A stretch of DNA of 64,000 nucleotides from Saccopteryx bilineata (GCF_036850765.1 NC_089493.1:13517632-13581631), one strand, 5' to 3'. Numbered from the stretch's first letter, positions 1-22,796 are shown. Numbers and translations: made by a program. Notes: generated by a model from the sequence alone, not told the origin.

Positions 1-88
1 TCACAGCCTGTAGAAAAAGCAGTGTTGTGGAGTAGAATTTTGGCCAGAAAGAGAACGTTAGGTTGGGAAAAGGGACACACCCCATGCG

Positions 89-205
89 CCAGGGCAGGGT
101 CTCAGAGCACACGGACACCGGGCACACACCTGGGTAGGGTCTCAGAGCACACAGACACCAGGCACGCGCCTGGGCAGGCTCACTGAGCACACGGACATTG
201 GCCAG
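89..205. repeat. Minisatellite, three 40-bp units
   Basis: Three tandem copies of a 40-bp unit begin at 89, 129 and 169; each starts near CCTGGGCAGG and carries the core GAGCACACGGACA. The first two copies match closely; the third has several substitutions and is incomplete. It lies downstream of PSMC1. Confidence 0.85.
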
Positions 206-655
206 CCGGGAGAACACTTGCTGCCCCACCTCCTGGCTCGGAGACTAATGGCTCAGAGGGAAGACTTGCAGGAGTTAGAGAGGGGAAAAACACTCACACT
301 GGAGGTGCTTCTGAGAGAAGGCAGTTTCTGAGCCAAAGAGCAGGGCAGACAGGGCTGGTGGGAGCCTTCGCTCCGACCCGAGTTCCTTTAGGAAACCGCA
401 GCCTCTTAGCAGCACTGCTTCCTTCCTGCCCCAGACAGAGCGCATTTCCTTCTGAAGCCACAGCCACGTGCACCCAGCTTTGGCTTAAAGACCAGAGATG
501 GCCGCATGTGGTCAGGACCCTCTTTCCCACTGGCTCCTGGGGGCGTGATGTGGGGCAGCAGGTGCGCCCTCTTCTGGTCACCCAGAAACCTCCCTAGCAC
601 CCGGTCTGCTAACTTGTGCCAGGCAGCAGGCGTGGAGGCTACAGAAACAGGACAA
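206..655. other. Downstream flank of PSMC1, nothing recognised
   Basis: Unique-looking sequence between the minisatellite and the PSMC1 3' UTR. Short reading frames exist on both strands, but none has a recognisable domain or splice context. In human the convergent neighbour is NRDE2; I do not see an NRDE2 exon here. Confidence 0.5.
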
Positions 656-676
656 ACTGCTTGAGAAAGAGCTGGC

Positions 677-682
677 TTTACT
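677..682 (-). terminator. PSMC1: Candidate PSMC1 poly(A) signal (AGTAAA)
   Basis: Reading the minus strand, the variant signal AGTAAA lies about 165 bases after the PSMC1 stop codon and is followed about 20-30 bases on by a GT/T-rich stretch (minus strand of about 640-656). No canonical AATAAA was seen in the short UTR. The cleavage site would be near 655-665. This is inferred from motif and spacing only. Confidence 0.4.
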
Positions 683-847
683 GGGAACGGAGCACTGCAT
701 ACAGCCATCCTACAGCGATACTCAGACAGGTACAGGGCATAGAACGTGCTGCTAACGGAGATCAACTGGACCAGGCTCCCAGGGCCCCCTCCCCGCCCCC
801 CCTCCCCAGGCCAGGCACGCCGGCTCCTTGAAGGCAGCTGCACTCTG

Positions 848-12601
<11,754 letters not shown>

Positions 12602-12694
12602 CTTGACTCGGCTGCCTCAGCCGCCGCTGCCGGAAGTGCATTCACACAGTCAACTATCATAAACGGAAGCTGAGGAGGGATGCTACGGGGGCCG

Positions 12695-13460
12695 ATAGGA
12701 GCCAAACCCCGCAGGGCAGAGTTGCGCTCTCAGGGTTCCTGTGAGTGGATGGGCCAATGATATGAAGAGGTGAATCTTACCGGGTTTTGACTTGAAAAAA
12801 ATTCTAAATCGAAGTTATCAGGCTATTGTCAACAACTTAGGATACTAACCTCAACTGTCAGACAACGAAGACATTTGTGAGAATATAAGATATTTTAGAC
12901 ATGCAAAACCATAAGTGGGAAGAACTTTCCATATTGCTCTAAGAACTGAAATGGCATTTGGGACTGCGAAATTGACATGTACTTTTGCATCAACATTGAA
13001 GTTATTCTCTGGTCTCTAAAATTAACCTGCTCATCTGAGAGTACTTCTTTGTCTAACGAGTTACCTAATTCTGCCTCTTTTTTTTTTTCTGATGATGATT
13101 TGAGTCTTGTGATGATGCCAGATGTCTTCAAGTCCTCATCGTGTGTCTAATTAGTAAAGTTCGTCATTTATCACATCCACAGGGAATGGGGAAAATGGCG
13201 GGCATCCCTGTGGCCTCTGGAAACTTCCACAACAGGTGCACAAAATGCTGCATCTTGCTAAACTGGAGAGATGGATTTGTGTGACTTTTCCCTCATTCTA
13301 GATTAATTTAGGCATTTTAGTTGCATTTAGTGTTTCACTAAAAATACTGTACTAATAAACACACAACAGGTACAAAATACACGGTCACTAAAATGCTGTA
13401 ATGGGAAGTCTTGACATTGTTGACCTCCACTAACTAATCTAGCATCTACGTAATACATGA
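12695..13460. other. Intergenic, no recognised gene
   Basis: AT-rich flank upstream of PSMC1. A 78-codon frame on the minus strand (13131-12895) is Lys/Ser/Glu-rich, but I could not match it to a known protein. It may be a decayed coding fragment or chance. Confidence 0.4.
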
Positions 13461-13467
13461 GGTGAAA

Positions 13468-13553
13468 AACTGCTCACAAAAATTAGGGACATTCGATTGC
13501 TTCGCATTCATTTTGAAATAGTCTCTCATTTTTGTGAGCAGTACATGATGGTT
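13468..13553. mobile_element. Short mariner-type MITE
   Basis: About 85 bases with near-perfect terminal inverted repeats: CTGCTCACAAAAATTAGGGA at the left and the complement (TCTCTCATTTTTGTGAGCAG) at the right. Length and structure fit a mariner-derived MITE. Confidence 0.75.
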
Positions 13554-13637
13554 TAGGGGCAAGACAACTCCCATGAATGGTGAAAGCAATGCCAGAGTTG
13601 GATGTCTCAGTGTCACAGTCAAAGAAACATAGCCTAA

Positions 13638-13737
13638 CCCTGGCCAGTTAGCTCGGTTGGTTAGAGCATCAGCCCAAAGCACAGAAGTTGATGGTTCAAT
13701 CCCTGGTCAGGACACATACAAGAACAGATCTATGCTC

Positions 13738-13770
<33 letters not shown>

Positions 13771-13823
13771 CCCACTTCCTCTCTGGCTAAATCAATGAGT
13801 TAAAAAAAAAAAAAAAAAAAAAA
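13638..13823 (+). mobile_element. VES-type tRNA-derived SINE
   Basis: The tRNA-like head (GCTCGGTTGGTTAGAGC, GGTTCAATCCCTGG) is followed by a (TCTG)n/CT-rich part and a long poly(A). The flanks GAAACATAGCCTAA and GAACATAGCTTAA form an imperfect target duplication. Confidence 0.85.
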
Positions 13824-14203
13824 AGAACATAGCTTAATAATCAACACTTAAGAAGATTTAAATTCTGAAGGACATGCATTGAGGTTGCCTTCTAAATGCA
13901 CAGCAAAATATTTGTCTTTTTTCTCCCTGTGGCTGACTGCTTGGTATTCTCTACCCAGGTGACAGCCATCTCTGCAACATTCTCTCTCGCAACTTTCAAC
14001 CTCCTGAGTGCCAAGTACCCAATACAGTCTTTCTAACACCCTCCCTGATTTCTTCTAGCTATTCATTATGTAAATTTATGCTGTCTTATGTTTTATGTAC
14101 ATTTTACCGATTTCTTGGATTTCCCTAGCCAAAGGAGCTTAGGAACTGACCCAGTCATAGAAAATCCTACCTTAGAAAGAAGGGGTGGAACTGGGAAGAG
14201 GAT

Positions 14204-14372
14204 GGGAGATTATGAAGAGTCACATTAATTGGTTTTGTCTTGGTTCCATGTGAAAGTCATTGTTTTTTTGTAACTTGTCTAGGCTTTGTAACTTGGGAGA
14301 TTATGAAGAGTCACATTAATTGGTTTTGTCTTGGTTCCCATGTGAAAGTCATTTTTTTTTTGTAACGTCTAG
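14204..14372. repeat. Two-copy 91-bp tandem duplication
   Basis: The block starting GGGAGATTATGAAGAG at 14204 recurs at 14295 with only a few changes, including length differences in a T-run. Confidence 0.9.
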
Positions 14373-14850
14373 AATATCCAGGAATATAAACACACTATTC
14401 AATTCCACAATAATGTCTACAAGTGTTTATAAATGTATTTGTGTTTATGCATGTGCTTGTGTTTGAGTGTGTGTATATTCCCTCTCTCTGTGTATGAATG
14501 TATTTATAACTATATCTATATATCTACACACACACATACACACATAGATGTCCTACAAATATTTAAAACTGAACTTAGCACCTTGAAAGTATTCACATTT
14601 TAACGTCTATCCAAGAGACTCTAGCATGATAGTTTGATATCTAACATCAGACACAGGTTCATTTTTAGCACTGCAAAATTTTCTTCCTTGCCGTTCCTCC
14701 TTGAGTTCACATTTCCACCCCACTTCTCCCACATACTTTTATCCTGTGTCATGTATTTTTGTGCTTGAATCTATTTTATTGAGCAGCCTCCCATACATCT
14801 CTGCAAAAATCTTATATAAATTAATATTTTAAGATGTATTCTATTTTCTG

Positions 14851-15187
14851 CCTGACCAGGCGGTGGCGCAGTGGATAGAGCATCGGATTGGGATACAGAG
14901 GACCCAGGTTTGAGACCCCGAGGTCACCAGCTTGAGCGCGGGCTCATCTGGTTTGAGCAAAGCTCACCAGCCTGGACCCAAGGTCGCTGGCTCGAGCAAG
15001 GGGTTACTCGGTCTGCTGAAGGCCCGTGGTCAAGGCACATATGAGAAAGCAATCAATGAACAACTAAGGTGTCACAACGAAAAACTGATGATTGAAGCTT
15101 CTCATCTCTCTCCGTTCCTGTCTGTCTGTCCCTATCTATTCCTTTCTCTGTCTCTGTAAAAAAAAAAAAAGAAAAAAAGAAAAAAAA
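14851..15187 (+). mobile_element. tRNA-derived SINE, family B (~330 bp)
   Basis: The element has the head CCTGACCAGGCGGTGGCGCA with A box (GTGGCGCAGTGGATAGAGC), a B-box-like GGTTTGAGACC, the family body and a poly(A) tail. The flanking repeat is GATGTATTCTATTTTCTG / GATATATTCTATTTTCTG. Confidence 0.93.
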
Positions 15188-15241
15188 GATATATTCTATT
15201 TTCTGTCTCCAAGGTATCATGTCTTAAAAATGTTTTTTGGG

Positions 15242-15594
15242 CCTAACCAGGCGGTGGCGCAGTGGATAGAGTGTTGGACTGGGATGTGGAAGGACCTAGG
15301 TTCGAGACCCTGAGGTCGCCAGTTTGAGCGCGGGCTCATCTGGCTTGAGCAAAAAGCTCACCAACTTGGACCCAGGGTCGCTGGCTCGAGCAAGGGGTTC
15401 CTCAGTCTGCTGAAGGCCCGCGGTCAAGGCACATATGAGAAAGCAATTAATGAACAACTAAGAAGTCACAATGCGCAACGAAAAACTAATGATTGATGCT
15501 TCTCATCTGTCTCCATTTCCTGTCTGTCTGTCCCTGTCCATCCCTCTAACTCTCTCTCTGTCTCTGTAAAAAAAAAAAAAAAAAAAAAAAAAAG
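15242..15594 (+). mobile_element. SINE, family B
   Basis: This is a second full-length copy in the same orientation, about 55 bases after the previous one. It differs by substitutions and has a long A tail. Confidence 0.92.
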
Positions 15595-15700
15595 TTATTT
15601 GGATTGAGTTTTTATCAATTATTAATAGTACACAGCTGATCAAAATTATATGTTATTTTACAGTTTGTGATTAATTTTGGGGAATTAAAAAATAAACCTT

Positions 15701-15880
15701 GCCTGACCAGGCAGTGGCGCAGTGGATAGAGCATCAGACTGGGATGCAGAGGACCCAGGTTCAAGACCTCGAGGTTGCCAGCTTGAGCACGGGCTGATCT
15801 GGTTTGAAGAATTGATGCTTCTCATCTCTCTCTCTGTCCCTATCCGTCCCTCTCTCTGTCACCAAAAAATATAAATAAAT
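15701..15880 (+). mobile_element. SINE, family B, internally deleted
   Basis: Head and tail are intact, but about 130 bases of the middle are missing between GGTTTGAAGA and ATTGATGCTT. The flanking direct repeat is AAATAAACCT. The deletion probably arose before insertion or by recombination within the element. Confidence 0.88.
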
Positions 15881-15992
15881 AAAATAAACCTGTATTGGCA
15901 AGTCATCTCATAAGGAGGTAAGAGGCACATCCATGCATGGATGCATACGACGTTGTTGAAATGAGTGGGTTCAGCTTGTTTGTCATTTTCAT

Positions 15993-16125
15993 ACACAGGG
16001 TGGTGCAAAGTAGGTTTACCATTATTTGTATGGGAAATAATACAATAACTAATACATAAAATTTAAGAATAAACTCTGTGTTTTACATTCTCACAACAGT
16101 AAACCTGCTTTTGTCCCACCCTACA
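15993..16125. mobile_element. Mariner-type MITE (~130 bp)
   Basis: The termini CAGGGTGGTGCAAAGTAGGT and, inverted, TAGGGTGGGACAAAAGCAGG form roughly 25-bp inverted repeats around an AT-rich core. Confidence 0.8.
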
Positions 16126-16146
16126 TGTTTGGGCTGGGAACTCTTT

Positions 16147-16323
16147 TTTTATTAAGATCTTATTTACTGATTTTACAGAGAGCGGCGAGGGGTGCGAGAA
16201 GTACAGTTGCTTCACTTAATTTGTTCATGGCTTGCTTGTTGTATGTGCCTTGACCAGGCAAGTCCAGATTTCGACCCAGCGACCCAGCTTGATATTCTAT
16301 AAACTGTGCCACCCCAGGCCAGG
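16147..16323 (-). mobile_element. Degenerate SINE, family D
   Basis: On the minus strand it keeps a GGCACAGTTTATAGAA-like head and GCCTGGTCAAGGCACATA, but with many changes. It is older than the other D copies. Confidence 0.6.
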
Positions 16324-16740
16324 CTGGGCTGAGAACTGTTGTTCATATAAATGGGAAAGGAAAGAATTTAGTAATAAAATGTCACTTGATTGTTTTAAAT
16401 CCTGCTGTGTCAGGTAGCAAAAATCACATAGTGATCCATCATCTAAATCTATTGTTAATAACTTGGATTAAGCCTTTCTTCTGTGAGATGACAAAGAACG
16501 AGAAAACATCAGCTGTATAAAAGGATTTGTTACCCAGTGAATGAAAATCATTCACTCTCTCAGTTTCTGGCAAATGCACCCAAAAGGCATTACCAGAATG
16601 TATTGAAAGATGATCCATTACCAAGTCACCCCTTCACGCAGAGACCTCTTGTTTAAACTAATAGTCTCAAAAGTGGTTAAGAAAATTTCAGTATCATTAA
16701 TTTCATTATACCTTTGGAGCTACTATAATATTTTTCATAA

Positions 16741-16981
16741 GGTTTTTTTCCCTTCTTTTCCAAGTGAGAGGCGGGGAAATAGAGAGACAGACTTGTGCAT
16801 GCACCTTGACCTGGATTCACCCGGCAACCCTGATCTGGGGTAGATGCTCTGCCCATCTGGGGCCATGCTCCCACCCAAGCTATTTTTAGTGCCTGAGGCA
16901 GAGGCTCTCCGAGCCATCCTTAGTTCCTGGCCTGGCCGATGCACTTGAACAAATTGAGCCATGGCTGTGGGAGGGGAAATT

Positions 16982-17016
<35 letters not shown>

Positions 17017-17131
17017 AGGGGGAGGGGTGGAGAAGCAGATGGTCACTTCTCCTATGTGCCCAGACTGGGAATTGAACCTGAGACATCCACACAGCAGGCT
17101 GACACACTACCACTGAGCAAACTGGTCAGGG
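16741..17131 (-). mobile_element. SINE, family A-like older subfamily
   Basis: The minus-strand head (GCTCAGTGGTAGTGTG) and body resemble family A with many diagnostic differences. It contains a (GA)n tract at 16981-17018. Flanking CATAAGGTTTTT / CATAAGATTTTT indicates a target duplication. Confidence 0.85.
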
Positions 17132-17139
17132 CCCATAAG

Positions 17140-18490
17140 ATTTTTAAAAATCCTATAAACTCTTTAAATATATTTTGTCAAAATTATATAGCATCAGCAA
17201 TTTAGAGTATTCTATTACAGCAAATGTCTGGTTGGAAAATAGTGTTCAACTTCAAGTCCTTCAGCTACATCAGATTTATTTCTTCTCAGAAAAAAAACAA
17301 GTGACTTCATTTTTCATTATATAAACTTTCTAATATGCAATTCTGGGAGCATTATTTTTTAAATTGCTGGGAGCATAATTTTAAGAGTAAATTATGGAAT
17401 GCACTCATAAGATAAAGTTAGAATAAAATTAATGTGTTCATTTATAGTAAATGATAAAATGAGCTAAATTAATCTTTGTTCTCTTTAATTAGGTTTCAAT
17501 AATGTAATATAGCTAGAATATAAGTTATCTGTGAAGAGGGACTATAATAAAACATGCCATTTTTTGTCAATATGTGTATGTACAAATTTTTAATTTACTG
17601 GTACACAATTTTAAAATGAAAATCAGAAAATTAAAACATTAAATAATAAATGAAGAGTGACTGTAATTGGAATAAATACTTGAGATGACTAGATAAATAG
17701 GTATGAACAACTTCATAGAATACCAGTTGCTGAATCTAAAAAAAAATGTTAAAATTTGATCCATGAGTTTTTGTTTTATTTACAGCACCTTGAAAGATCG
17801 AGTAGCCCCTGAAAACACTGTAATTACACCGGAAAGAGTGTCACAAACCATTATTACTTTGGTTGTTCTAAATTGTGTTTCATCTGAGGAGCAAGTGCTG
17901 AGATTAGCTGGAAAAATTGCTTCTGCTCAGATGCATTTTAAAGAGCTCCTTGGGTTTCAGCACCTCGTCCCAATGCTTGTCTGCTTTGCTCTCCAGGGAC
18001 ACTCACTCCACCAGGAGCGACGTGTTTTATGTCAGCACATTGTATGAACGAGGACAGGTCATCAAACAACAGCTGTCATCACCTCCACTTTGCCAGTCTT
18101 CCCCGGTATCTGAATTCAGAGCACCCGACCCGGGCTGCAGTACCTCCTTTCTGACGCTGAGTAAGTTTCACCCTCTGCGGAAATACATGCGAGAGGGGAG
18201 GACACGAAGCCCTGACTGGAACATTTGCGATGCCTTGAACTGAGTCTTTAATGAGCTTTCCCCAAACCCAGATTGTCGATCATTTCTGTGTGAGACTCAC
18301 CCTTGCCCGAGATACCTCAGTGGGACACGGGTGGGTGAGCGGGGTGGCTTTTTTCCTGTAGGTGAAGACAGGTCAACACCAGACAGAGCAAACTCTCAGA
18401 CAGAGGACACATGGCAACTGAGGAACAAGACATCGATTCCCAAACCTGACAGTGTGCGTGCCCCAACTTGAAGACCTCTTCAGTAGTGTG
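17140..18490. other. AT-rich intergenic stretch with unrecognised ORF
   Basis: It contains two overlapping plus-strand frames (17763-18047, 94 codons; 17917-18243, 108 codons). The first follows a good acceptor-like TTTTATTTACAG. The predicted peptide, with segments such as RVAPENTVITPERVSQTI, looks protein-like, but I cannot assign it. No start-stop exon model can be built. It could be a decayed exon or chance. Confidence 0.25.
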
Positions 18491-18496
18491 TGTGTT

Positions 18497-18499
18497 TGT

Positions 18500-18530
<31 letters not shown>

Positions 18531-18848
18531 TTTTTTACAGAGACAGAGTGAGAGTCAGAGAGAGGGATAGATAGGGACAGACAGACAGGAACGGAGAGAG
18601 ATCATTAGTTTTTTCATTGCGACATCTTAGTTGTTCATTGATTGCTTTCTCATACGTGCCTTGACCACGGACGGGCCTTCAGCAGACGGAGTAACCCCTT
18701 GCTCGAACCAGTGACCTTGGGTCCAAGCTGGTGAGCTTTGCTCAAACCAGATGAGCCTGCGCTCAAGCTGGCGACCTCGGGGTCTCCAACCTGGGTCCTC
18801 TGTATCCCAGTCCGATGCTCTATCCACTGCGCTACCGCCTGGTCAGGC
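18497..18848 (-). mobile_element. SINE, family B, with (TTTA)n tail
   Basis: Minus-strand copy whose tail has become a TTTA microsatellite (18497-18536). The head ends at 18848. Flanking TAGTGTGTGT repeats (near 18484 and 18850) mark the target duplication. Confidence 0.9.
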
Positions 18849-19135
18849 ATAGTGTGTGTATTTAATAGAGAAACATATTCATGGGAATTGGAGCACATAA
18901 ATGAATATGCAAATGAGACTTGATGTTCAACTTAAATTTTTTTATTATTCCTATCGATGGGAGAGATGTCAGAGAAGTTTGGAGACCAGGTGGTCTGCAG
19001 AGGAGCGGCCATGGGATCAGCAGCTAAGGCAGCGCCCCCACTGGCCTCCATAGCTAGCTCTCTCTTGTCCAGACTCTTCCCTCTGGGACCCTTGGCCTTC
19101 CTCTTCCTCCCCTCCCCCTTCCTCCTTTCTTCCCA

Positions 19136-20842
19136 GGGTAATGCACCAGCGCCCCTGGGTACTGTACCAGGGCCCTCGGGTACCGCACCAGCGCCCTCGG
19201 GTACCGCACCAGGGCCCTCGGGTACCGTACCAGCGCCCTCGGGTACCGCACCAGGGCCCTCGGGTACCGTACCAGGGCCCTCGGGTACCGCACCAGCGCC
19301 CTCGGGTACCGCACCAGGGCCCTCGGGTACTGCACCAGCACCCTCGGGGTATACTGTACCAGGGCCCCCGGGTACTGCACCAGGGCCCTCGGGTACCGCA
19401 CCAGGGCCCTCGGGTACCGCACCAGCGCCCTCGGGTACCGCACCAGGGCCCTCGGGTACTGCACCAGCGCCCTCGGGTACTGTACCAGGGCCCCCGGGTA
19501 CCGCACCAGGGCCCCCGGGTACCGCACCAGCGCTCTCGGGTACTGCACCAGGGCCCTCGGGTACTGCACCAGGGCCCTCGGGTACTGCACCAGCGCCCTC
19601 GGGTACTGCACCAGGGCCCCGGGGTACTGTACCAGGGCCCCCGGGTACTGCACCAGGGCCCCCGGGTACTGCACCAGCGCCCTCGGGTACTGCACCAGGG
19701 CCCTCGGGTACTGCACCAGCGCCCTCGGGTACTGCACCAGCGCTCTCGGGTACTGCACCAGGGCCCCGGGGTACTGTACCAGGGCCCCGGGTACTGCACC
19801 AGGGCCCCCGGGTACTGCACCAGTGCTCTCGGGTACTGCACCAGGGCCCTCGGGTACTGCACCAGCGCCCTCGGGTACTGCACCAGGGCCCCGGGGTACT
19901 GTACCAGGGCCCCCGGGTACTGCACCAGGACCCTCGGGTACTGCACCAGCGCCCTCGGGTACTGCACCAGGGCCCCGGGGTACTGTACCAGGGCCCCCGG
20001 GTACTGCACCAGGGCCCCCGGGTACTGCACCAGCGCCCTCGGGTACTGCACCAGCGCCCTCGGGTACTGCACCAGGGCCCCCGGGTACTGCACCAGCGCT
20101 CTCGGGTACTGTACCAGGGCCCCCGGGTACTGTACCAGCGCTCTCGGGTACCGCACCAGGGCCCTCGGGTACCGCACCAGGGCCCTCGGGTACCGCACCA
20201 GGGCCCTCGGGTACTGCACCAGCGCCCTCGGGTACCGTACCAGGGCCCTGGGGTACTGCACCAGGACCGCAAGGGTACTGTACCAGGGCCGCAAGGGTAC
20301 TGTACCAGCGCCCTCGGGCACCGCGCCAGGGCCCTGGGGTACCGCACCAGCGCCCTCGGGCACCGCGCCAGGGCCCTGGGGTACCGCACCAGCGCCCTCG
20401 GGCACCGTGCCAGGGCCCTGGGGTACCGCACCAGCGCCCTCGGGCACCGTACCAGGGCCCTGGGGTACCGCACCAGCGCCCTCGGGTACCGTGCCAGGGC
20501 CCTGGGGTACCGCACCAGCGCCCTCGGGTACCGTGCCAGGGCCCTGGGGTACCGCACCAGCGCCCTCGGGTACCGCACCAGGGCCCTCGGGTACCGCACC
20601 AGCGCCCTCGGGTACCGTACCAGGGCCCTGGGGTACCGCACCAGCGCCCTCGGGTACCGCACCAGGGCCCTCGGGTACTGCACCAGGGCCCTCGGGTACT
20701 GCACCAGCGCCCTCGGGTACTGCACCAGGGCCCTCGGGTACTGCACCAGCGCCCTCGGGTACTGCACCAGGGCCCTCGGGTACTGCACCAGGGCCCTCGG
20801 GTACTGCACCAGCGCCCTCGGGTACTGTACCAGGGCCACAAG
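19136..20842. repeat. 1.7-kb minisatellite of 21-bp units (~80 copies)
   Basis: The unit is GGTACYGYACCAGSGCCCTCG, 21 bases. GGG and GCG versions alternate, giving a weak higher-order pattern. Unit types cluster: TACCGC-type at 19141-19500, TACTGC-type at 19500-20130 and CACCGCGCC/GTGCC types at 20300-20560, as expected from local unit spread and CpG decay. Because 21 is a multiple of three and the units lack stops, at least five frames stay open for about 600 codons. On the plus strand the heptad frame changes near 19790 and 20280, which argues against coding constraint. Confidence 0.95.
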
Positions 20843-20844
20843 GG

Positions 20845-21480
20845 TGCAGAAGGCGACTTCCCTTCCAGGTCTCCTTGTTGGCGCCTGTCAGCCACCTGGC
20901 TGCCTCTGCTCTTTGTTCCTGCTGCTCCCCCTTTAGGTGAGGTGACAGGCTGTACATGCTAACTAACCACTGGTTGCTTTGTGTCCCAGCTTGTTTCCAA
21001 CATCTGCTCTTAGTCTTTGCCCTCCGCCGCCCTGCTGAGCTATCCTGGACCCAGCGCTCTGGGAAGAGATGGAGATGTTGGCCTAAAGTAGAGGAGCCTG
21101 CACTGGCTCTTGAGTGTCACAAGCAAGTGTCAAGGGCAAGGAAAGATCTCAGGATGGAGAAATAGATCGAGTAGAATCCAGGCAGTAAGAAGGAAGCTTC
21201 TCCCCAGGCTGGAGGATGTAGGAAGGGATGGTAGAATGAGAATCTGCAGGGAGCTGTGGGTGCACAGAGCTCGTTTCCCAGGGGGGTGCCACCCTGATGG
21301 GACACTTAGGAGAGTGGGGAGGCAGCTTTGGGTCATCGTGACAATGAGGGGGTGTGACAGGCATTTGGGTGTAGAATGAGCAAGGTCACCTTGCAAGACC
21401 AATGGTCTCACACAATGAAACATCCCCATTTGGCAGGATTCTTGAGTGTCTTCTCGCCAGGCATTGTGTAGTTGAAAAAC
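20845..21480. other. Intergenic flank of the minisatellite
   Basis: Unique-looking GC-rich sequence with no recognised gene. Read on the minus strand it leads into the 21-bp array. Confidence 0.4.
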
Positions 21481-21485
21481 TTCTT

Positions 21486-21828
21486 GCCTGACCAGGCAGT
21501 GGCGCAGTGGATAGAGCATTAGACTGGGATGCAGAGGACCCAGGTTTGAAACCCCGAGGTCGCCAGCTTGAGCGCAGGGTCGCTGGCTTGAGTGTGGGAT
21601 CATAGATATGACCCCATGGTCGCTGACTTGAGCCTGAAGGTTTCTGGCTTGAAGCCTAAGGTCACTGGCTTGAGCAAGGGGTCACTCACTCTGCTGTACC
21701 CCCCATCAAGGCACATATGAGAAGCAATCAATGAACAAGTAAGGTGCTGCAACGAAGAATTGATGCTTCTCATCTCTCTCCCTTCCTGTCTGTCTGTCCC
21801 TATCTGTCCCCTTCTCTGTCTCTCTCTG

Positions 21829-21875
<47 letters not shown>
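21486..21875 (+). mobile_element. SINE, family B long subtype, ending in (AC)n
   Basis: The family B head is followed by an extra CTTGAG-repeat block. The tail has evolved into a CA dinucleotide array (21832-21874). Confidence 0.88.
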
Positions 21876-21876
<1 letters not shown>

Positions 21877-22295
21877 GAGAAACTTCCTTACAATGATCAG
21901 AGCCTAGAACCTGACTCTTTTCAACCACGAACTGCCTTTTCCTGTCAATGTGATCCCTGCCATCGGACAGAGGCCCCAGGGGAGGGATTAAGCCTCTCTA
22001 GCCCCTTGGCGTGAAAGGAAGTTCAGCAACAGAGTTGGAGGACTCAGTCACAGAAACCAGTGGGGGTGGGGGAGAGGAAGGGGCAGAGGCAGCAAGTGTT
22101 GGGAACTCGGGGTGAGCTGGTTGACTGGATTGGGGAGGCCCCAGCCCAGGGACAGGATAGTGTAGTGTGAAGGGCACTGGTTGAAGTCAGAGACCTGGGG
22201 GCAGGTTCTAGCCTTTTCTTCAGCTCGATGTGTGACCTCGGGTAAGTCCTTTCCTTGACTAGACCTTCCTCAGTATTCTTATCTTTAAAAAAAAA
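21876..22295. other. Intergenic, MIR fragment
   Basis: No gene seen. A MIR-like stretch lies at about 22165-22290 (plus strand). Confidence 0.55.
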
Positions 22296-22298
22296 AGA

Positions 22299-22464
22299 GC
22301 CCTGGCTGGATAGCTCAGCTGGTAGAGTACTGTCTGGATACAGCAAGGTTGTGGGTTGGGTCCCCAGTCAGGGCACATACAAGAATCAACCAGTGAATGC
22401 ATAAATAAGTGGAACAAGAAATCAATGTCTCTCTCTCTCTCTCTCTCTCCCTTCTTTTTTCCAA
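22299..22464 (+). mobile_element. VES-type SINE
   Basis: The head GATAGCTCAGCTGGTAGAG and B-box-like GGTTGTGGGTTGGGTCC are followed by a (CT)n tail. Confidence 0.75.
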
Positions 22465-22796
22465 AAGTGTTCAATAGTAATTTAATAAATGAAGGAACAG
22501 TCTGTCAGTTCCTCAAAAGGTTAGAGTTACCCTACCACCCAGCTATTCTCCTTGTGAGTATACAGCTGAGAGAAATAAAAACAGGTGTCCACACAAAACT
22601 TGTACATAAATGTTCATAGCACCTCAATAAATTCAATTTTAAAAAGTGCCAAAAAAGTAAAAACAACCCAAATGTCCATTGACTGATGGCTGGATAAACA
22701 CATGGGGGTCTATCCATACAATGGAATATTATTCAGACATAAAAGCAACAAAGTCTGCTACATATAAGATGAATGAACCTTGAAAACATGTTAGGC

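Noticed and set aside
1..655. Possible last exon of convergent NRDE2
   Set aside because: Expected from human synteny, but no recognisable NRDE2 coding sequence or splice acceptor was seen on the plus strand.
13740..13770. (TCTG)n and CT-rich runs as CRISPR-like or regulatory arrays
   Set aside because: They are the pyrimidine-rich tails of SINEs. No direct-repeat/spacer structure exists, and the genome is mammalian.
18932..20957. Five overlapping ORFs of about 600-660 codons over the 21-bp array
   Set aside because: All are open only because the repeat unit is 21 bases and lacks stops. The plus-strand heptad frame shifts twice, and there is no signal, domain or splice support.
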